Below, piece by piece: positions 24,365-32,927 of a DNA stretch of 64,000 nt. This stretch comes from Devosia nitrariae. GTDB lineage: Bacteria; Pseudomonadota; Alphaproteobacteria; Rhizobiales; Devosiaceae. The stretch is taken from contig NZ_BSNS01000024.1 of the NCBI RefSeq assembly GCF_030160115.1, forward strand, positions 186,001 through 250,000, written 5' to 3'. Made by a program: the position numbers and the translations under genes. The number at the start of each line of letters is the position of its first letter. Positions within the stretch are counted from its first letter, which is position 1. Under the pieces are notes generated by a model. The model was given only the letters and a program-made list of their open reading frames with translations. It was not told the DNA's origin and did no database searches.

Positions 24365-25099
24365 TTGGAGTTTTCGCTGCCGATCGTATTCGGGGCCGGG
24401 ATACTGAGTTTCCTCAGCCCCTGCGTATTGCCGCTGGTGCCCCCCTACCTCACCTATATGAGCGGGGCGAGCTTCGAGCAGTTGCGCGCCGACGGCCAGG
24501 GGGCGGCGGCTCTGCAGAGGCGGGCGGCGGGCACGTCGCTCTTCTTCATCCTCGGCTTCTCGCTGGTCTTCGTTACCCTCGGAGCGACTGCGACAGCGTT
24601 CGGCCAGGCGTTCCGGCAGGCCCTGCCGGTGCTCACGCCCATCGCCGGCATCGTCATCATCGCCATGGGCCTGCACTTCCTCGGCGTCTATCGCTTCGGA
24701 TTCCTCGACCGTCAGTTGCGGCATCGGGGACCGGGCACGGCGAGCGGCCCTATTGGCGGGTTCCTCCTCGGCCTTGCCTTCGCCGTTGGCTGGACGCCCT
24801 GCATCGGGCCAGTGCTGGCGGCGATCCTGTCGGTGGCCGCGAGCCGTCAGACTGCCGCGGAGGGGGCGGCGCTCCTCGGCCTCTATTCGCTGGGGCTCGG
24901 GGTTCCGTTTTTCCTTGCCGGAATCGCGGTCGGTCCTTTCCTTACCTTCTTCCAGAGTTTCCGCCGGCATTTGGGCGTTGTGGAAAAGATTATGGGCGGG
25001 CTGCTGGTGTTGACCGGCCTGCTTTTCTTAACCGGCCAGTTCACGCGTCTATCCTACTGGTTCCTCGAAACTTTCCCTGTTCTTTCCCAGTTTGGCTGA
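24365..25099 (+). CDS. ccdA: Cytochrome c biogenesis / thiol transporter CcdA
   Basis: A 244-residue membrane protein with about six helices and two internal repeats, each carrying a redox cysteine in a proline setting: LSPCVLPLVPPYLTYMSG near residue 20 and GWTPCIGPVLAAIL near residue 144. CcdA transfers electrons from cytoplasmic thioredoxin to periplasmic thiol reductases, for example for cytochrome c maturation. Start TTG at 24365 behind GAGGAGCG. No thioredoxin-like partner gene is adjacent. Confidence 0.92.
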   Translation: MEFSLPIVFGAGILSFLSPCVLPLVPPYLTYMSGASFEQLRADGQGAAALQRRAAGTSLFFILGFSLVFVTLGATATAFGQAFRQALPVLTPIAGIVIIAMGLHFLGVYRFGFLDRQLRHRGPGTASGPIGGFLLGLAFAVGWTPCIGPVLAAILSVAASRQTAAEGAALLGLYSLGLGVPFFLAGIAVGPFLTFFQSFRRHLGVVEKIMGGLLVLTGLLFLTGQFTRLSYWFLETFPVLSQFG

Positions 25100-25222
25100 G
25101 CACAAGACCCCTTTAACCTTGCGGGCAGTTTTTGCACACAAGCCCATCCGCTCCCGCCAATGTGAACGCGAGCTTTACCGGCTGCCGGCAGGGTGGCTGG
25201 CGTCGACGGACAAGGAAAGTCC

Positions 25223-26464
25223 ATGAGTGGGGAGACTGCGCTTTTGAGCTCTGCGCCGGTGATGAAGGCCGCCGCGGCCGGTGCCGCGGCCGGTCCGATC
25301 GTCGACGTGGGCGCCTTTTCCGTCGCGGTCACCAGCCGCATCGCGGATGTCGAGGCAGTCTGGAGGCAACTCGAGGCGGCAGGCGTCGAATCGCCCGGTC
25401 AGAGCTACGACTTCATCCGTCTGTGGGTTCGCGAACGGGCGGTGCCCGAGCGGGACCAGCTCTATCTTGTCGGGTCGGTTGGGTCAGTGCCGGTGGCGTT
25501 GATGGCGCTGCAGCGGCGTACCGCATTCGGCGTCAGGGTGCTGACGTGGTTTCCCGGCACGCATGTGGGGTGTCACGCACCGCTCGTCGACCGGCAACGG
25601 CTGGCGGCTCTCGGGTCGGAGGGGCGGCGGGCGTTCTGGCGCGCGCTGACGGCGAAAATCGCCGATGCCGATGTGGTCTACCTGCGGGCGGTTCCAGCGG
25701 AAAGTGAAGGTCACGACGGAACTTTCGATGAGTTGGGACGTGCCGTGGCCGTCGATACGCTTTACCGCGCGCGCTTTGCCAGCTGGGAAGAGTGCGACCG
25801 CATCCAGCGCAGCCGTTCGCGCCGCAAGCACGACCGGCAGCAGGGCGAGCGGCTTTCCGCCATGGGCGAGGTCGCCTTTGCCGAGATGCGCAACGGCGAT
25901 GACGTCGACCAGGCCCTCTCGACCATGTTCCGCCAGCGTTCGGCCCGATTCAAGCAGATGGGTATCCGCGACATTTTCGCGCTGAACAACTTCGCCGGTT
26001 TCTACCGGGCGGCGCTGCGGACGGACTCGCATGTCGATGTTCGCCTGCACGTTCTGCAGCTTGACGGCCAGATTGTCGCCACGCGCTATAACATCGTGCA
26101 TGGGGAGCGGATGTTCTGCCTCATATCGTCGATGTCGGACGATCAGGCGATCCAGAGCGGATCGCCGGGAAAGCAGTGCCTGTTGCGAGTGATGCAGACC
26201 GTATTCGACGCCGGCATTCGCATTTTCGACATGGGGGCCGGCTTCACCGACGAGAAGCGGCACTGGTGCAATGAGCAGACGGTGTTGCGCCAGCACTATG
26301 TAGCGCTGACCTGGCGCGGCCGGCTGGCCGTCGCCGCCCATGAGCGTTTCCAAACCACGCGGGCGTGGATCAAGGCCGACCGGCGCTTCATCAGCCTGCG
26401 GCGCAGCCTCGGAAGGATCCTCCACCGCAAGAGCTGGCAGAGTGGAGAGGTCGACCCGGGCTGA
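25223..26464 (+). CDS. CelD/BcsL-like GNAT acetyltransferase
   Basis: A 413-residue protein of the BioF2-like GNAT group (CelD family), large two-lobed acetyltransferases often linked to exopolysaccharide or cellulose modification. N-terminal lobe: VEAVWRQLEAAGVESPGQSYDFIRLWVRERA and VLTWFPGTHVGCHAPLV; C-terminal acetyltransferase lobe: LSTMFRQRSARFKQMGIRDIF, LDGQIVATRYNIVHGERMFCLISSM and IFDMGAGFTDEKRHWC. I chose ATG 25223 because AAGGAAAG sits just upstream; an ATG at 25193 is open. No polysaccharide genes are nearby, so the substrate is unknown. Confidence 0.85.
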   Translation: MSGETALLSSAPVMKAAAAGAAAGPIVDVGAFSVAVTSRIADVEAVWRQLEAAGVESPGQSYDFIRLWVRERAVPERDQLYLVGSVGSVPVALMALQRRTAFGVRVLTWFPGTHVGCHAPLVDRQRLAALGSEGRRAFWRALTAKIADADVVYLRAVPAESEGHDGTFDELGRAVAVDTLYRARFASWEECDRIQRSRSRRKHDRQQGERLSAMGEVAFAEMRNGDDVDQALSTMFRQRSARFKQMGIRDIFALNNFAGFYRAALRTDSHVDVRLHVLQLDGQIVATRYNIVHGERMFCLISSMSDDQAIQSGSPGKQCLLRVMQTVFDAGIRIFDMGAGFTDEKRHWCNEQTVLRQHYVALTWRGRLAVAAHERFQTTRAWIKADRRFISLRRSLGRILHRKSWQSGEVDPG

Positions 26465-26543
26465 CCGGGAAGGTTTGCCGCATCCATCCGAGCAGCGCAT
26501 TCAAATTCGCCCAGCCGGATGTGTCCGTTTCATGCAATCCTGG

Positions 26544-26564
26544 ACGTCCCCCTAGTGGGGACGT
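26544..26564 (+). promoter_or_regulatory. Perfect 8-bp inverted repeat before the DGPF gene
   Basis: ACGTCCCC (26544-26551) and GGGGACGT (26557-26564) surround a five-base loop, CTAGT. The right arm ends 14 bases before the ATG at 26579 and five bases before the GGGAG ribosome binding region. It could be an operator overlapping the promoter of the sigma-factor cluster, or a hairpin in the 5' leader that affects translation. No U-tract follows, so a terminator is less likely. Confidence 0.55.
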
Positions 26565-26578
26565 GTCGGGAGCAACTC

Positions 26579-26935
26579 ATGCTTTTTACGATTTTGATCT
26601 ATGGCGCCGAAGGGCTGGCGGACCGTTTGCCGGCTACCGAGCGGGAAGCACTCCTCGATAAGCACCGCGCCCTGCAGGCAAGGCTGCAGGCAGAGGGCAA
26701 GTTCCGCGGTGCCGTGCAACTGATGCCGCCTTCGACGGCCATGAAGGTGCAGGACAAGGGCAGCGGCTTGCGTGTGCTCGATGGCCCCTACGCCGAATCC
26801 AAGGAACAGATCCTCGGCTTCTACCTCGTCGAATGCGACACCATGGAAGAAGCGCTCGAGGCGGCCAAGGCGCTTCCGCAGGGAGTGGCCCAAATGGAGG
26901 TTCGAGCGGTCAACTGGGCGGGCGGGCTACAGTGA
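26579..26935 (+). CDS. DGPF-type YCII-related protein
   Basis: A 118-residue YCII-fold protein with the hallmark DGPYAESKE (residues 68-76) followed by ILGFYLVECDTMEEALEAAKALP. DGPF proteins are the conserved partners of ECF42 sigma factors; their biochemical role is unknown. Start ATG at 26579 with GGGAGC upstream; the longer frame from 26519 lacks homology. Its stop overlaps the GTG of the sigma-factor gene, giving translational coupling. Confidence 0.9.
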   Translation: MLFTILIYGAEGLADRLPATEREALLDKHRALQARLQAEGKFRGAVQLMPPSTAMKVQDKGSGLRVLDGPYAESKEQILGFYLVECDTMEEALEAAKALPQGVAQMEVRAVNWAGGLQ

Positions 26936-28233
26936 GTTCCGCAGAATGGGCGGAAGCCGTTGGTGATGTGAGTGGAATGGACGGAGCGGGTCTGACCAGC
27001 GCCATCTTCGCAGACAGCAGACCACGGGCGCTGGCGGTACTGGTGCGCAGCTTCCGCAATCTCGATGTCGCCGAGGAGCTGTACCAGGAAGCATGCCTGC
27101 GAGCAGCGGAGCACTGGCGCGGAACCGGCGTCCCGCGCGACCCGACGGCCTGGCTGATTACGGTGGCGCATAATGCCGGGTTCGACCGTATCCGCAGGGA
27201 CCGCCGCCTTTCACCGGTCGACGTCGGGACGGCGCTGGATGCGCTGTCGGGTGGCGATGCGCAGGCCGAGATTGCGGAGGCGATCGACCGGACCGAATAC
27301 AGGGACGATGTGCTGCGTCTGCTGTTCATGTGCTGCCATCCGCAGCTGAAGGTGCATGAGCAGTTGGCGTTGGCATTGAAAGTGATCGTCGGCTTTTCGG
27401 TCGAAGAGATCGCGCGCGCCTTCGTGGTGACGCCCGACACGATGCAGCGACGGCTGTCGCGCGCAAAGGCGCGCGCAGCCGGCATTGCTTCGAAGTTGGA
27501 TACGCCAAGCCTGGCTGAGCGGGCTGAGCGACTCAGCGCAGTTCAGACCATGATCTATCTGCTCTTCAACGAGGGCTATACCGCCGCAAGCGGCAGTGAG
27601 CACATACGGCATGCACTCTGTGAGGAGGCGATCCGACTGGCCCGGCTACTTCTTGAACTGTTCCCTGGGCAGGCCGAGCTGATGGGGCTGTTGGCGCTCT
27701 GCCTACTGCAGCACGCGCGCACCGGCGCGCGCATCGACGGGGAGGGGCGGTTGGTTTCTCTCGAGGATCAGGACCGGTCGCTCTGGGATCGGGATAGAAT
27801 CGTCGAGGGCCGGGTGCTGGTCGAGAAGGCGCTGATGAAAGGCCGCCCGGGGCCGCTGCAGGTGCAGGCGGCGATAGCGGCCGTCCACTGCGCGGCCGAA
27901 CGCGCCGAGGATACCGACTGGCCGGAGATCGAGCGTCTTTACGGTGCCCTGGAACTGCTGGCGCCCGGCCCGGTGGTGACGCTCAACCGCGCGGTCGCGA
28001 TCGGAAAGGTTCGCGGGCCGGAAGCGGCGCTGGCGACGCTGATCCCGCTAGCCGAAGAGCTCGATCGCTACCGGCCCTATCACTCGGTGCGCGCCGCACT
28101 CCTGGAGGAGAGCGGTAAGATCGAGGCGGCGATCGCTGCGCTCAAGGCGGCGCTTTCCTGCGAGCCGACCCGCCAGGAGTCGGCATATCTGAGGGAGAAC
28201 ATTGCGGCGCTCGAGACCTTGCGCGCGACATGA
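26932..28233 (+). CDS. ECF42-type sigma factor with long C-terminal extension
   Basis: A 433-residue RNA polymerase sigma factor. Region 2 is about residues 22-95 (ALAVLVRSFRNLDVAEELYQEACLRAAEHW...DPTAWLITVAHNAGFDRIRRDRR) and region 4 about 130-185 (LALALKVIVGFSVEEIARAFVVTPDTMQRRLSRAKAR). The remaining 240 residues are helical, with conserved MIYLLFNEGYTAASG, LCEEAIRLARLLLELFPGQAELMGLLALCLL and VTLNRAVAIGKVRGPEAALATL, the TPR-like extension that defines ECF42. The group has no classical anti-sigma factor; regulation is thought to run through this extension. GTG start at 26932 overlaps the DGPF stop. Confidence 0.93.
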   Translation: MSSAEWAEAVGDVSGMDGAGLTSAIFADSRPRALAVLVRSFRNLDVAEELYQEACLRAAEHWRGTGVPRDPTAWLITVAHNAGFDRIRRDRRLSPVDVGTALDALSGGDAQAEIAEAIDRTEYRDDVLRLLFMCCHPQLKVHEQLALALKVIVGFSVEEIARAFVVTPDTMQRRLSRAKARAAGIASKLDTPSLAERAERLSAVQTMIYLLFNEGYTAASGSEHIRHALCEEAIRLARLLLELFPGQAELMGLLALCLLQHARTGARIDGEGRLVSLEDQDRSLWDRDRIVEGRVLVEKALMKGRPGPLQVQAAIAAVHCAAERAEDTDWPEIERLYGALELLAPGPVVTLNRAVAIGKVRGPEAALATLIPLAEELDRYRPYHSVRAALLEESGKIEAAIAALKAALSCEPTRQESAYLRENIAALETLRAT

Positions 28234-28370
28234 TTGGCCAAATGCGCATGGGTTTGGCGTCAGTTTTGAAAATTCTCAGTTGCACTGTCCGGTTCGGCCA
28301 ACCTGGCGCGTCCTCTTGGTGTGCTCGAGAGAGCGCACTTAACAATCTGTGATTGAACATGAGGACGACA

Positions 28371-28748
28371 ATGGCAAACGAACCCAACACCACTCATGGC
28401 AGCCCGAGCTGGCTTCAGCATTCGAGCCGGGATCCTGCTGCCGCGCGCAAATTCTACGAGACTGTGCTCGGTTGGACCGTCAGCGAAATGCCGATGAAGG
28501 ACGGCTCGAATTACCCGGCCATCGTCGTCGGGGAGGCACCCGTCGGCGGCTTCTCGCCAATGCCGGGCGATGGCGGCTGGCTCGCCTATATCACTGTCGA
28601 CGACGTCGATACACGTCTCGCCAAAGCCAAGGCGGCCGGCGCCGTGATCGTTTCGGAAGCGATGACGGCTCCGGGCGTCGGACGCATGGCCACGATCGCG
28701 GATCCGTTCGGAGGAAGGGTTGCGCTGATCGACTACACGAAGGCCTGA
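28371..28748 (+). CDS. VOC-family glyoxalase/bleomycin-resistance-like protein
   Basis: A 125-residue vicinal-oxygen-chelate protein: SWLQHSSRDPAAARKFYETVLGWTVSEMP, then GGFSPMPGDGGWLAYITVDDVDTRLAKAKAAGAVIVSEAMTAPGVGRMATIADPFGGRVALI. The pattern fits the single-subunit VOC proteins often found with DGPF and ECF42 genes, so I read 26579-28748 as one functional cluster although 137 bases separate it from the sigma gene. Start is ATG 28371 with GAGGA upstream; ATG 28359 is possible. Substrate unknown. Confidence 0.86.
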   Translation: MANEPNTTHGSPSWLQHSSRDPAAARKFYETVLGWTVSEMPMKDGSNYPAIVVGEAPVGGFSPMPGDGGWLAYITVDDVDTRLAKAKAAGAVIVSEAMTAPGVGRMATIADPFGGRVALIDYTKA

Positions 28749-28757
28749 CGACAAAAT

Positions 28758-28785
28758 TGCTGCCGGCTTCCAGCCGCCGGCAGCA
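28758..28785. terminator. Bidirectional intrinsic terminator, VOC gene / radC
   Basis: A perfect 10-bp stem, TGCTGCCGGC (28758-28767) and GCCGGCAGCA (28776-28785), with an 8-base loop, placed between two convergent genes. Reading the minus strand the stem is followed by ATTTTG, a short U-tract, so it should terminate radC; it can also stop transcripts from the sigma-factor cluster. Confidence 0.82.
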
Positions 28786-28793
28786 GAGATGCT

Positions 28794-29513
28794 TCAGATC
28801 AGCTTCAACCCACGCAGCGACGTGTGCCCGGCCTTGCCGATGATGATGTGGTCGTGGAGCGTGATGCCGAGCGGCTTGGCAATGTCGGCGATCTCGCGGG
28901 TCATGCGCACATCGGCCGAGGAGGGGGCCGGATCGCCCGACGGGTGGTTGTGGACGAGGATCAGGGCTGTCGCCGAAAGCTCGAGCGAGCGCTTGATGAC
29001 TTCGCGTGGATAGACCGGGGTATGATCGACGGTACCGGTCTGTTGTACCTCGTCGGCAATCAGCCGGTTCTTCTTGTCCAGGAAGAGGATGCGGAACTGC
29101 TCGATGTCATCGAAGGCCATCTGCGCCCGGCAATAGTCGATGAGCTGGTTCCACGAGCCGAGGATCGGCTGGTCGCGCACGATCTGGTCGCGCCCATAGC
29201 GCTGGGCGACGGCCTGCATGACCTTGATGTGGGTGATGGTCGTCTCACCCAACCCCTTGATCTCGGTGAGGCGTGCCCTGCTGGCCCCGAGCACCTGCGA
29301 GAACGAACCGAAACGGGCGATGAGATCCTTGGCGAGCTGCTTGGTGTCTTTTTGCGGGATGATCATGTGGAGCATCAGCTCCAGTAGCTCGTAGTCCTGC
29401 AGAGCCTCGCCGCCGACGGCATTGAAGCGTTGGCGCGCACGTTCGCGGTGGCCCAGATAGTGCGGCTTGACGGCTTCAGGCAGGTCGCCTTCCGGTTTGA
29501 CGGCCTGCGGCAC
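28794..29513 (-). CDS. radC: RadC/MPN domain protein
   Basis: A 239-residue RadC-family protein with N-terminal UPF0758 helix-hairpin-helix region (GEALQDYELLELMLHMIIPQKDTKQLAKDLIARFGSFSQVLGA) and a JAB/MPN metalloprotease-like domain with HNHPSGD (188-194) followed by SSADVRMTREI. Despite its name a DNA-repair role is not established. The GTG start at 29513 lies two bases after the map stop; longer starts would overlap map. An intrinsic terminator follows the stop. Confidence 0.9.
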   Translation of the reverse strand: MPQAVKPEGDLPEAVKPHYLGHRERARQRFNAVGGEALQDYELLELMLHMIIPQKDTKQLAKDLIARFGSFSQVLGASRARLTEIKGLGETTITHIKVMQAVAQRYGRDQIVRDQPILGSWNQLIDYCRAQMAFDDIEQFRILFLDKKNRLIADEVQQTGTVDHTPVYPREVIKRSLELSATALILVHNHPSGDPAPSSADVRMTREIADIAKPLGITLHDHIIIGKAGHTSLRGLKLI

Positions 29514-29515
29514 GG

Positions 29516-30349
29516 TCAGGCCCGGGCGAGGGGGTTGAAGAGGCCGGCGGGCGAGAGGGTGAATACCTCGCAGCCGTCTTCGGTAATGCCGATCGAGTGC
29601 TCGCACTGGGCCGACAGGGTGCGGTCACGGGTGACCGCCGTCCAGCCGTCCGAAAGGATCTTCACGTGCGGGCGGCCGAGATTGATCATCGGCTCGATGG
29701 TGAAGATCATGCCGGGCTTGAGCTCGATGCCGGTGCCAGGCGTGCCGAAGTGCATGATGTTGGGCTCGTCGTGGAAGAGACGCCCGACACCATGGCCGAC
29801 GAAGTCCCTGACGACACTGGTGCGTTCGCCCTCGGCATAGGCCTGGATGGCCGCGCCGATGTCGCCGGTGGTATTGCCGGGCCTCGCGGCGGCGATGCCG
29901 CGCTCGAGGCTCTCATAGGTGACTTCGACCAGCCGCTCGGCTTTGCGCGAGACCTCGCCGATCGGGTACATTCGGCTCGAATCGCCGTGCCAGCCGTCGA
30001 CGACGAGGGTCAGGTCGATGTTGACGATGTCGCCTTCGCGCAATGGCCGTTCATCGGGAATACCGTGGCAGACGACGTGGTTGATCGAGGTGCAGACCGA
30101 GTGTCGGTAGCCCTTGTAGAAGAGCGTTGCAGGTATCGCGCCGTGATCGCGGGCGAACTCGTAGGCGAGCCTGTCGAGCTTGATGGTCGGCACGCCGGGC
30201 TGAGCGTGTTCGACCAGCATGTCGAGCGCTTCGGCCGTCAGCCGCCCTGCCTTGCGCATGCCGGCAAAGCCTTCTTCCCCGTGCAGAGGGATAACGCCGG
30301 GTGTGCGGCGGGCCTTGGCCTGGGCATCGACATAGGTGATCATGAACAC
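29516..30349 (-). CDS. map: Methionine aminopeptidase type I
   Basis: A 277-residue enzyme that removes initiator methionine. Metal ligands occur in the usual places: IVNIDLTLVVDGWHGDSSRMY (two Asp), GHGVGRLFHDEP (His), FTIEPMI (Glu) and QCEHSIGITEDG (Glu). Substrate histidine is in SINHVVCHGIPDERPL. Two ATGs (30349, 30343) are candidates. Transcribed with radC, two bases apart. The 187-base gap upstream contains its promoter. Confidence 0.96.
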   Translation of the reverse strand: MFMITYVDAQAKARRTPGVIPLHGEEGFAGMRKAGRLTAEALDMLVEHAQPGVPTIKLDRLAYEFARDHGAIPATLFYKGYRHSVCTSINHVVCHGIPDERPLREGDIVNIDLTLVVDGWHGDSSRMYPIGEVSRKAERLVEVTYESLERGIAAARPGNTTGDIGAAIQAYAEGERTSVVRDFVGHGVGRLFHDEPNIMHFGTPGTGIELKPGMIFTIEPMINLGRPHVKILSDGWTAVTRDRTLSAQCEHSIGITEDGCEVFTLSPAGLFNPLARA

Positions 30350-30536
30350 TCCGGCCGCACCGCGGCGATATTGATTTACCTATAAGTAATCGGTGCCCCT
30401 GCTGATGGGAAGAGCCTGGTGCCTGCTCGCCAACAATCGCGCCCGCGAGATCGCCGCTGGCGCGCGCTCTCGGGGAGGGATGTGACGAGTTCCGGCCGCT
30501 TGGTTTCGGCGTATTTCAATCGATTGCGGAGACGTC
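30350..30536. promoter_or_regulatory. Divergent promoter region between map and TauE-type gene
   Basis: A 187-base gap between divergent genes. Its only AT-rich stretch, about 30371-30390, contains the imperfect dyad TTAC-CTATAA-GTAA (30376-30389), a plausible minus-strand -10 region for map. The rest is GC-rich and I see no other feature. Confidence 0.4.
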
Positions 30537-31316
30537 ATGGACGCCGCCAGTCTTGCCGGTCTGCTGCTCCTTGCGAGTGTCGCGGCCTATATCCAGACGC
30601 TGACCGGCTTTGCCTTCGGGCTGGTGATGATGGGCGGAATCGGGCTCACGGGATTGATGTCCCTGCCGGATGCCGCGGTGGTCGTCAGCGTCCTGACGCT
30701 GGTCAATGCCACACAGGTGCTGGTGCGGGGTTGGCGCGATGTTGCCTGGCGTGAACTGCTGCTCGTCCTCGTGGCCGGCCTGCCGATGCTGCTTGCCGGC
30801 TACTGGCTGCTCGAGTATCTGGCCGCGACCAGCATAGTATGGCTGCAGTTGATCCTCGGTCTGGTCATCGTCGCCTCCAGCATACAGCTTTCGTTCAAGC
30901 CGCATCCACGCACGACGATGTCGCCAAAGGCGACTTTCCTCGGTTTCGGCGCCGTTTCCGGGCTCATGAGCGGCTTGTTCTCGACCTCGGGACCACCGTT
31001 GATCTACCATTTCTACCGACAGCCCTGGCCCCATGCGAAAGTGCGCGAAACGCTGGTTTCCGTTTTCGCCACCTATGCGGTGGTGCGCTTCATGAGCGTT
31101 GCTGCGTCCGGCAACTTGCCGGCGCCACGGGTGTGGTGGTCCCTCTTGGCCATCCCAGTAGTCATGGCGCTCACGTTCGTGGCCAAACGCTGGCCGCCGC
31201 CGGTCTCGCAGCTCTTCCTGCGGCGGGCAGCCTTCCTGCTCCTGCTGCTCTCGGGCCTTTCGCTGTTTATTCCGGCCGCCCTCGCATTGCTGGGCGCTTT
31301 CGGACAAGCAATCTAG
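30537..31316 (+). CDS. TauE/SafE family membrane exporter
   Basis: A 259-residue protein with about eight hydrophobic helices and the TauE/SafE pattern: AAYIQTLTGFAFGLVMMG near the N-terminus and LGFGAVSGLMSGLFSTSGPPLIYHFYR at mid-length, duplicated halves. Members move sulfite, sulfoacetate or organosulfur anions out of the cell; the substrate here is unknown and no sulfur genes are adjacent. Its TAG stop shares the tetranucleotide CTAG with the sfsA stop on the other strand. Confidence 0.88.
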   Translation: MDAASLAGLLLLASVAAYIQTLTGFAFGLVMMGGIGLTGLMSLPDAAVVVSVLTLVNATQVLVRGWRDVAWRELLLVLVAGLPMLLAGYWLLEYLAATSIVWLQLILGLVIVASSIQLSFKPHPRTTMSPKATFLGFGAVSGLMSGLFSTSGPPLIYHFYRQPWPHAKVRETLVSVFATYAVVRFMSVAASGNLPAPRVWWSLLAIPVVMALTFVAKRWPPPVSQLFLRRAAFLLLLLSGLSLFIPAALALLGAFGQAI

Positions 31317-32029
31317 ATGTAGTCGCCGGCCGGGAGTATTGGCAGGGCCTGCCGCAAGGTGATGGTCTCGGTCGAAAGAGCGCAATCATAGCAGAGCGCC
31401 TCGACGCCAGCGGCTTTGGCCAGCGCAAAGGCGGCGGCATATCTGGGGTCGAGGTCGCCGGCAAGACCGAACCGGCTGCAGTCGGTCCGCTGCACGAGAT
31501 AGAGCATGACCGCACGATGGCCGGCGGCAACCATCGCCGAAAGCTCGGCAAGGTGCCGTGCGCCGCGCTCGGTCGGGCTGTCCGGGAATTCGGCAAGGCC
31601 CGGTTCGCGTGAAAAATGCACGTTCTTGACCTCGAGATAGAGGTCGGGGAGGCCCTCGCAGGTCAGGAGAAAGTCCACTCGGCTTCTTTCGCCGTACTTC
31701 ACCTCCGGTCGGCACGACTCATAGGCGGCGAGCTCGGGGATGGCGCCACTGGCGACCGCTTCGGCAACGATGCGGTTGGGATGGGCTGTATTGATGCCGA
31801 CGAGGCCAGTGGGCAGTTCCACCAGCTCCAGGTTCCAGGCAAGCTTTCGCGCCGGGTTTGCCGATGGCGACACCCAGACGGGCAGGCCTGGGTCCTTCAG
31901 GCCCAGCATCGCCCCCGGATTGGCGCAATGGGCAACGATCTCCTCGCCCGAATCGAGGCGGACATCGGCAAGGAAGCGTTTGTAGCGGGCAACGAGCGTG
32001 CCGCGCTGCATCGGTTGGGGGAGGCGCAT
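31313..32029 (-). CDS. sfsA: SfsA family DNA/RNA nuclease
   Basis: A 238-residue SfsA protein (sugar fermentation stimulation; nuclease fold). N-terminal OB region MRLPQPMQRGTLVARYKRFLADVRLDSGEEIVAHCANPGAMLGL, then the PD-(D/E)XK-like core SRVDFLLTCEGLPDLYLEVKNVHFSREPGLAEFPDSPTERGARHLAEL and RTDCSRFGLAGDLDPRYAAAFALAKAAGVEALCY. I chose ATG 32029 from the family's usual N-terminus; ATG 32062 adds MPADTPKVKQP. Divergent from the cinA-like gene. Confidence 0.93.
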   Translation of the reverse strand: MRLPQPMQRGTLVARYKRFLADVRLDSGEEIVAHCANPGAMLGLKDPGLPVWVSPSANPARKLAWNLELVELPTGLVGINTAHPNRIVAEAVASGAIPELAAYESCRPEVKYGERSRVDFLLTCEGLPDLYLEVKNVHFSREPGLAEFPDSPTERGARHLAELSAMVAAGHRAVMLYLVQRTDCSRFGLAGDLDPRYAAAFALAKAAGVEALCYDCALSTETITLRQALPILPAGDYI

Positions 32030-32094
32030 GGGCTGCTTGACCTTTGGCGTGTCAGCGGGCATCCATGGCCGGCAGCAAGCCCGCAGGTCAAGCC

Positions 32095-32865
32095 ATGACG
32101 AGCCAAGACATAGTAACCGCCGGTCTCGTGGTCATCGGCGACGAGATCCTTTCCGGGCGGACCAAGGACGTCAACATCGGTGCGACCGCCGAGTTCTGCA
32201 CGGACCTCGGCATCGAGCTGAGGGAAGTGCGCATCGTCTCCGATGAACTCGACGCCATCGTCGAGGCGGTCAACGCGTTGCGCGCCCGCTATACCTATGT
32301 GTTCACCACCGGCGGCATCGGACCGACTCACGACGACATCACGGCCGACGCCATCGCCAAAGCCTTCGGGGTGGCACTGCCCATTAACGAGACGGCGCGG
32401 GCGATGCTGGAAGCGCGCTGGAAACAGACCGGCACCGAGATCAACGAGGCACGGCTGCGCATGGCACGCATCCCGGAAGGAGCCGACCTCATCGTCAATT
32501 CGGTGAGCGCGGCCCCGGGTTTTCGCATCGGCAACGTCCACGTCATGGCCGGTGTGCCGGTTATCATGCGTTCCATGCTCGAGGCTTTGGCCCCTAAGTT
32601 GAGGGGCGGACGCAAGGTTGCTTCCATCACGGTCAAGGCTGCCGTCGGCGAGGGGACGGTCGGTGGACCGCTCGCGCGGCTCCAGGCCGAGTATCCCGAC
32701 GTCAAGATGGGCAGCTATCCGCAGATGGGCCGAGACCGGGTGATGACGGAACTGGTGCTGCGCTCGTCCGATCCGGTGCTGCTCGAAGAGGCGGCTGAAA
32801 AGGTGCGCGCCATGGTGGCTGAAGCCCACGCGAAAGCTGGGGTGGAACCGCCTGCGGAGGATTGA
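32095..32865 (+). CDS. CinA N-terminal domain (molybdopterin-binding) protein
   Basis: A 256-residue protein made only of the MoCF/CinA-type nucleotide-binding domain: TAGLVVIGDEILSGRTKDVNIG, YVFTTGGIGPTHDDITADAIAKAFG, INEARLRMARIPEGADLI and APGFRIGNVHVMAGVPVIMRSMLE. The C-terminal nicotinamide-nucleotide amidase domain of full CinA is absent, as in most alphaproteobacterial copies. Related proteins hydrolyse ADP-ribose or FAD-like compounds. ATG 32095; gpt follows with a 62-base gap. Confidence 0.9.
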   Translation: MTSQDIVTAGLVVIGDEILSGRTKDVNIGATAEFCTDLGIELREVRIVSDELDAIVEAVNALRARYTYVFTTGGIGPTHDDITADAIAKAFGVALPINETARAMLEARWKQTGTEINEARLRMARIPEGADLIVNSVSAAPGFRIGNVHVMAGVPVIMRSMLEALAPKLRGGRKVASITVKAAVGEGTVGGPLARLQAEYPDVKMGSYPQMGRDRVMTELVLRSSDPVLLEEAAEKVRAMVAEAHAKAGVEPPAED

Positions 32866-32927
32866 GGGCACAGCCGCATTTTGCTATTGGCGTGCCTTCC
32901 CCGCGCTGTCAGCTGGAGAGCCGAGCC

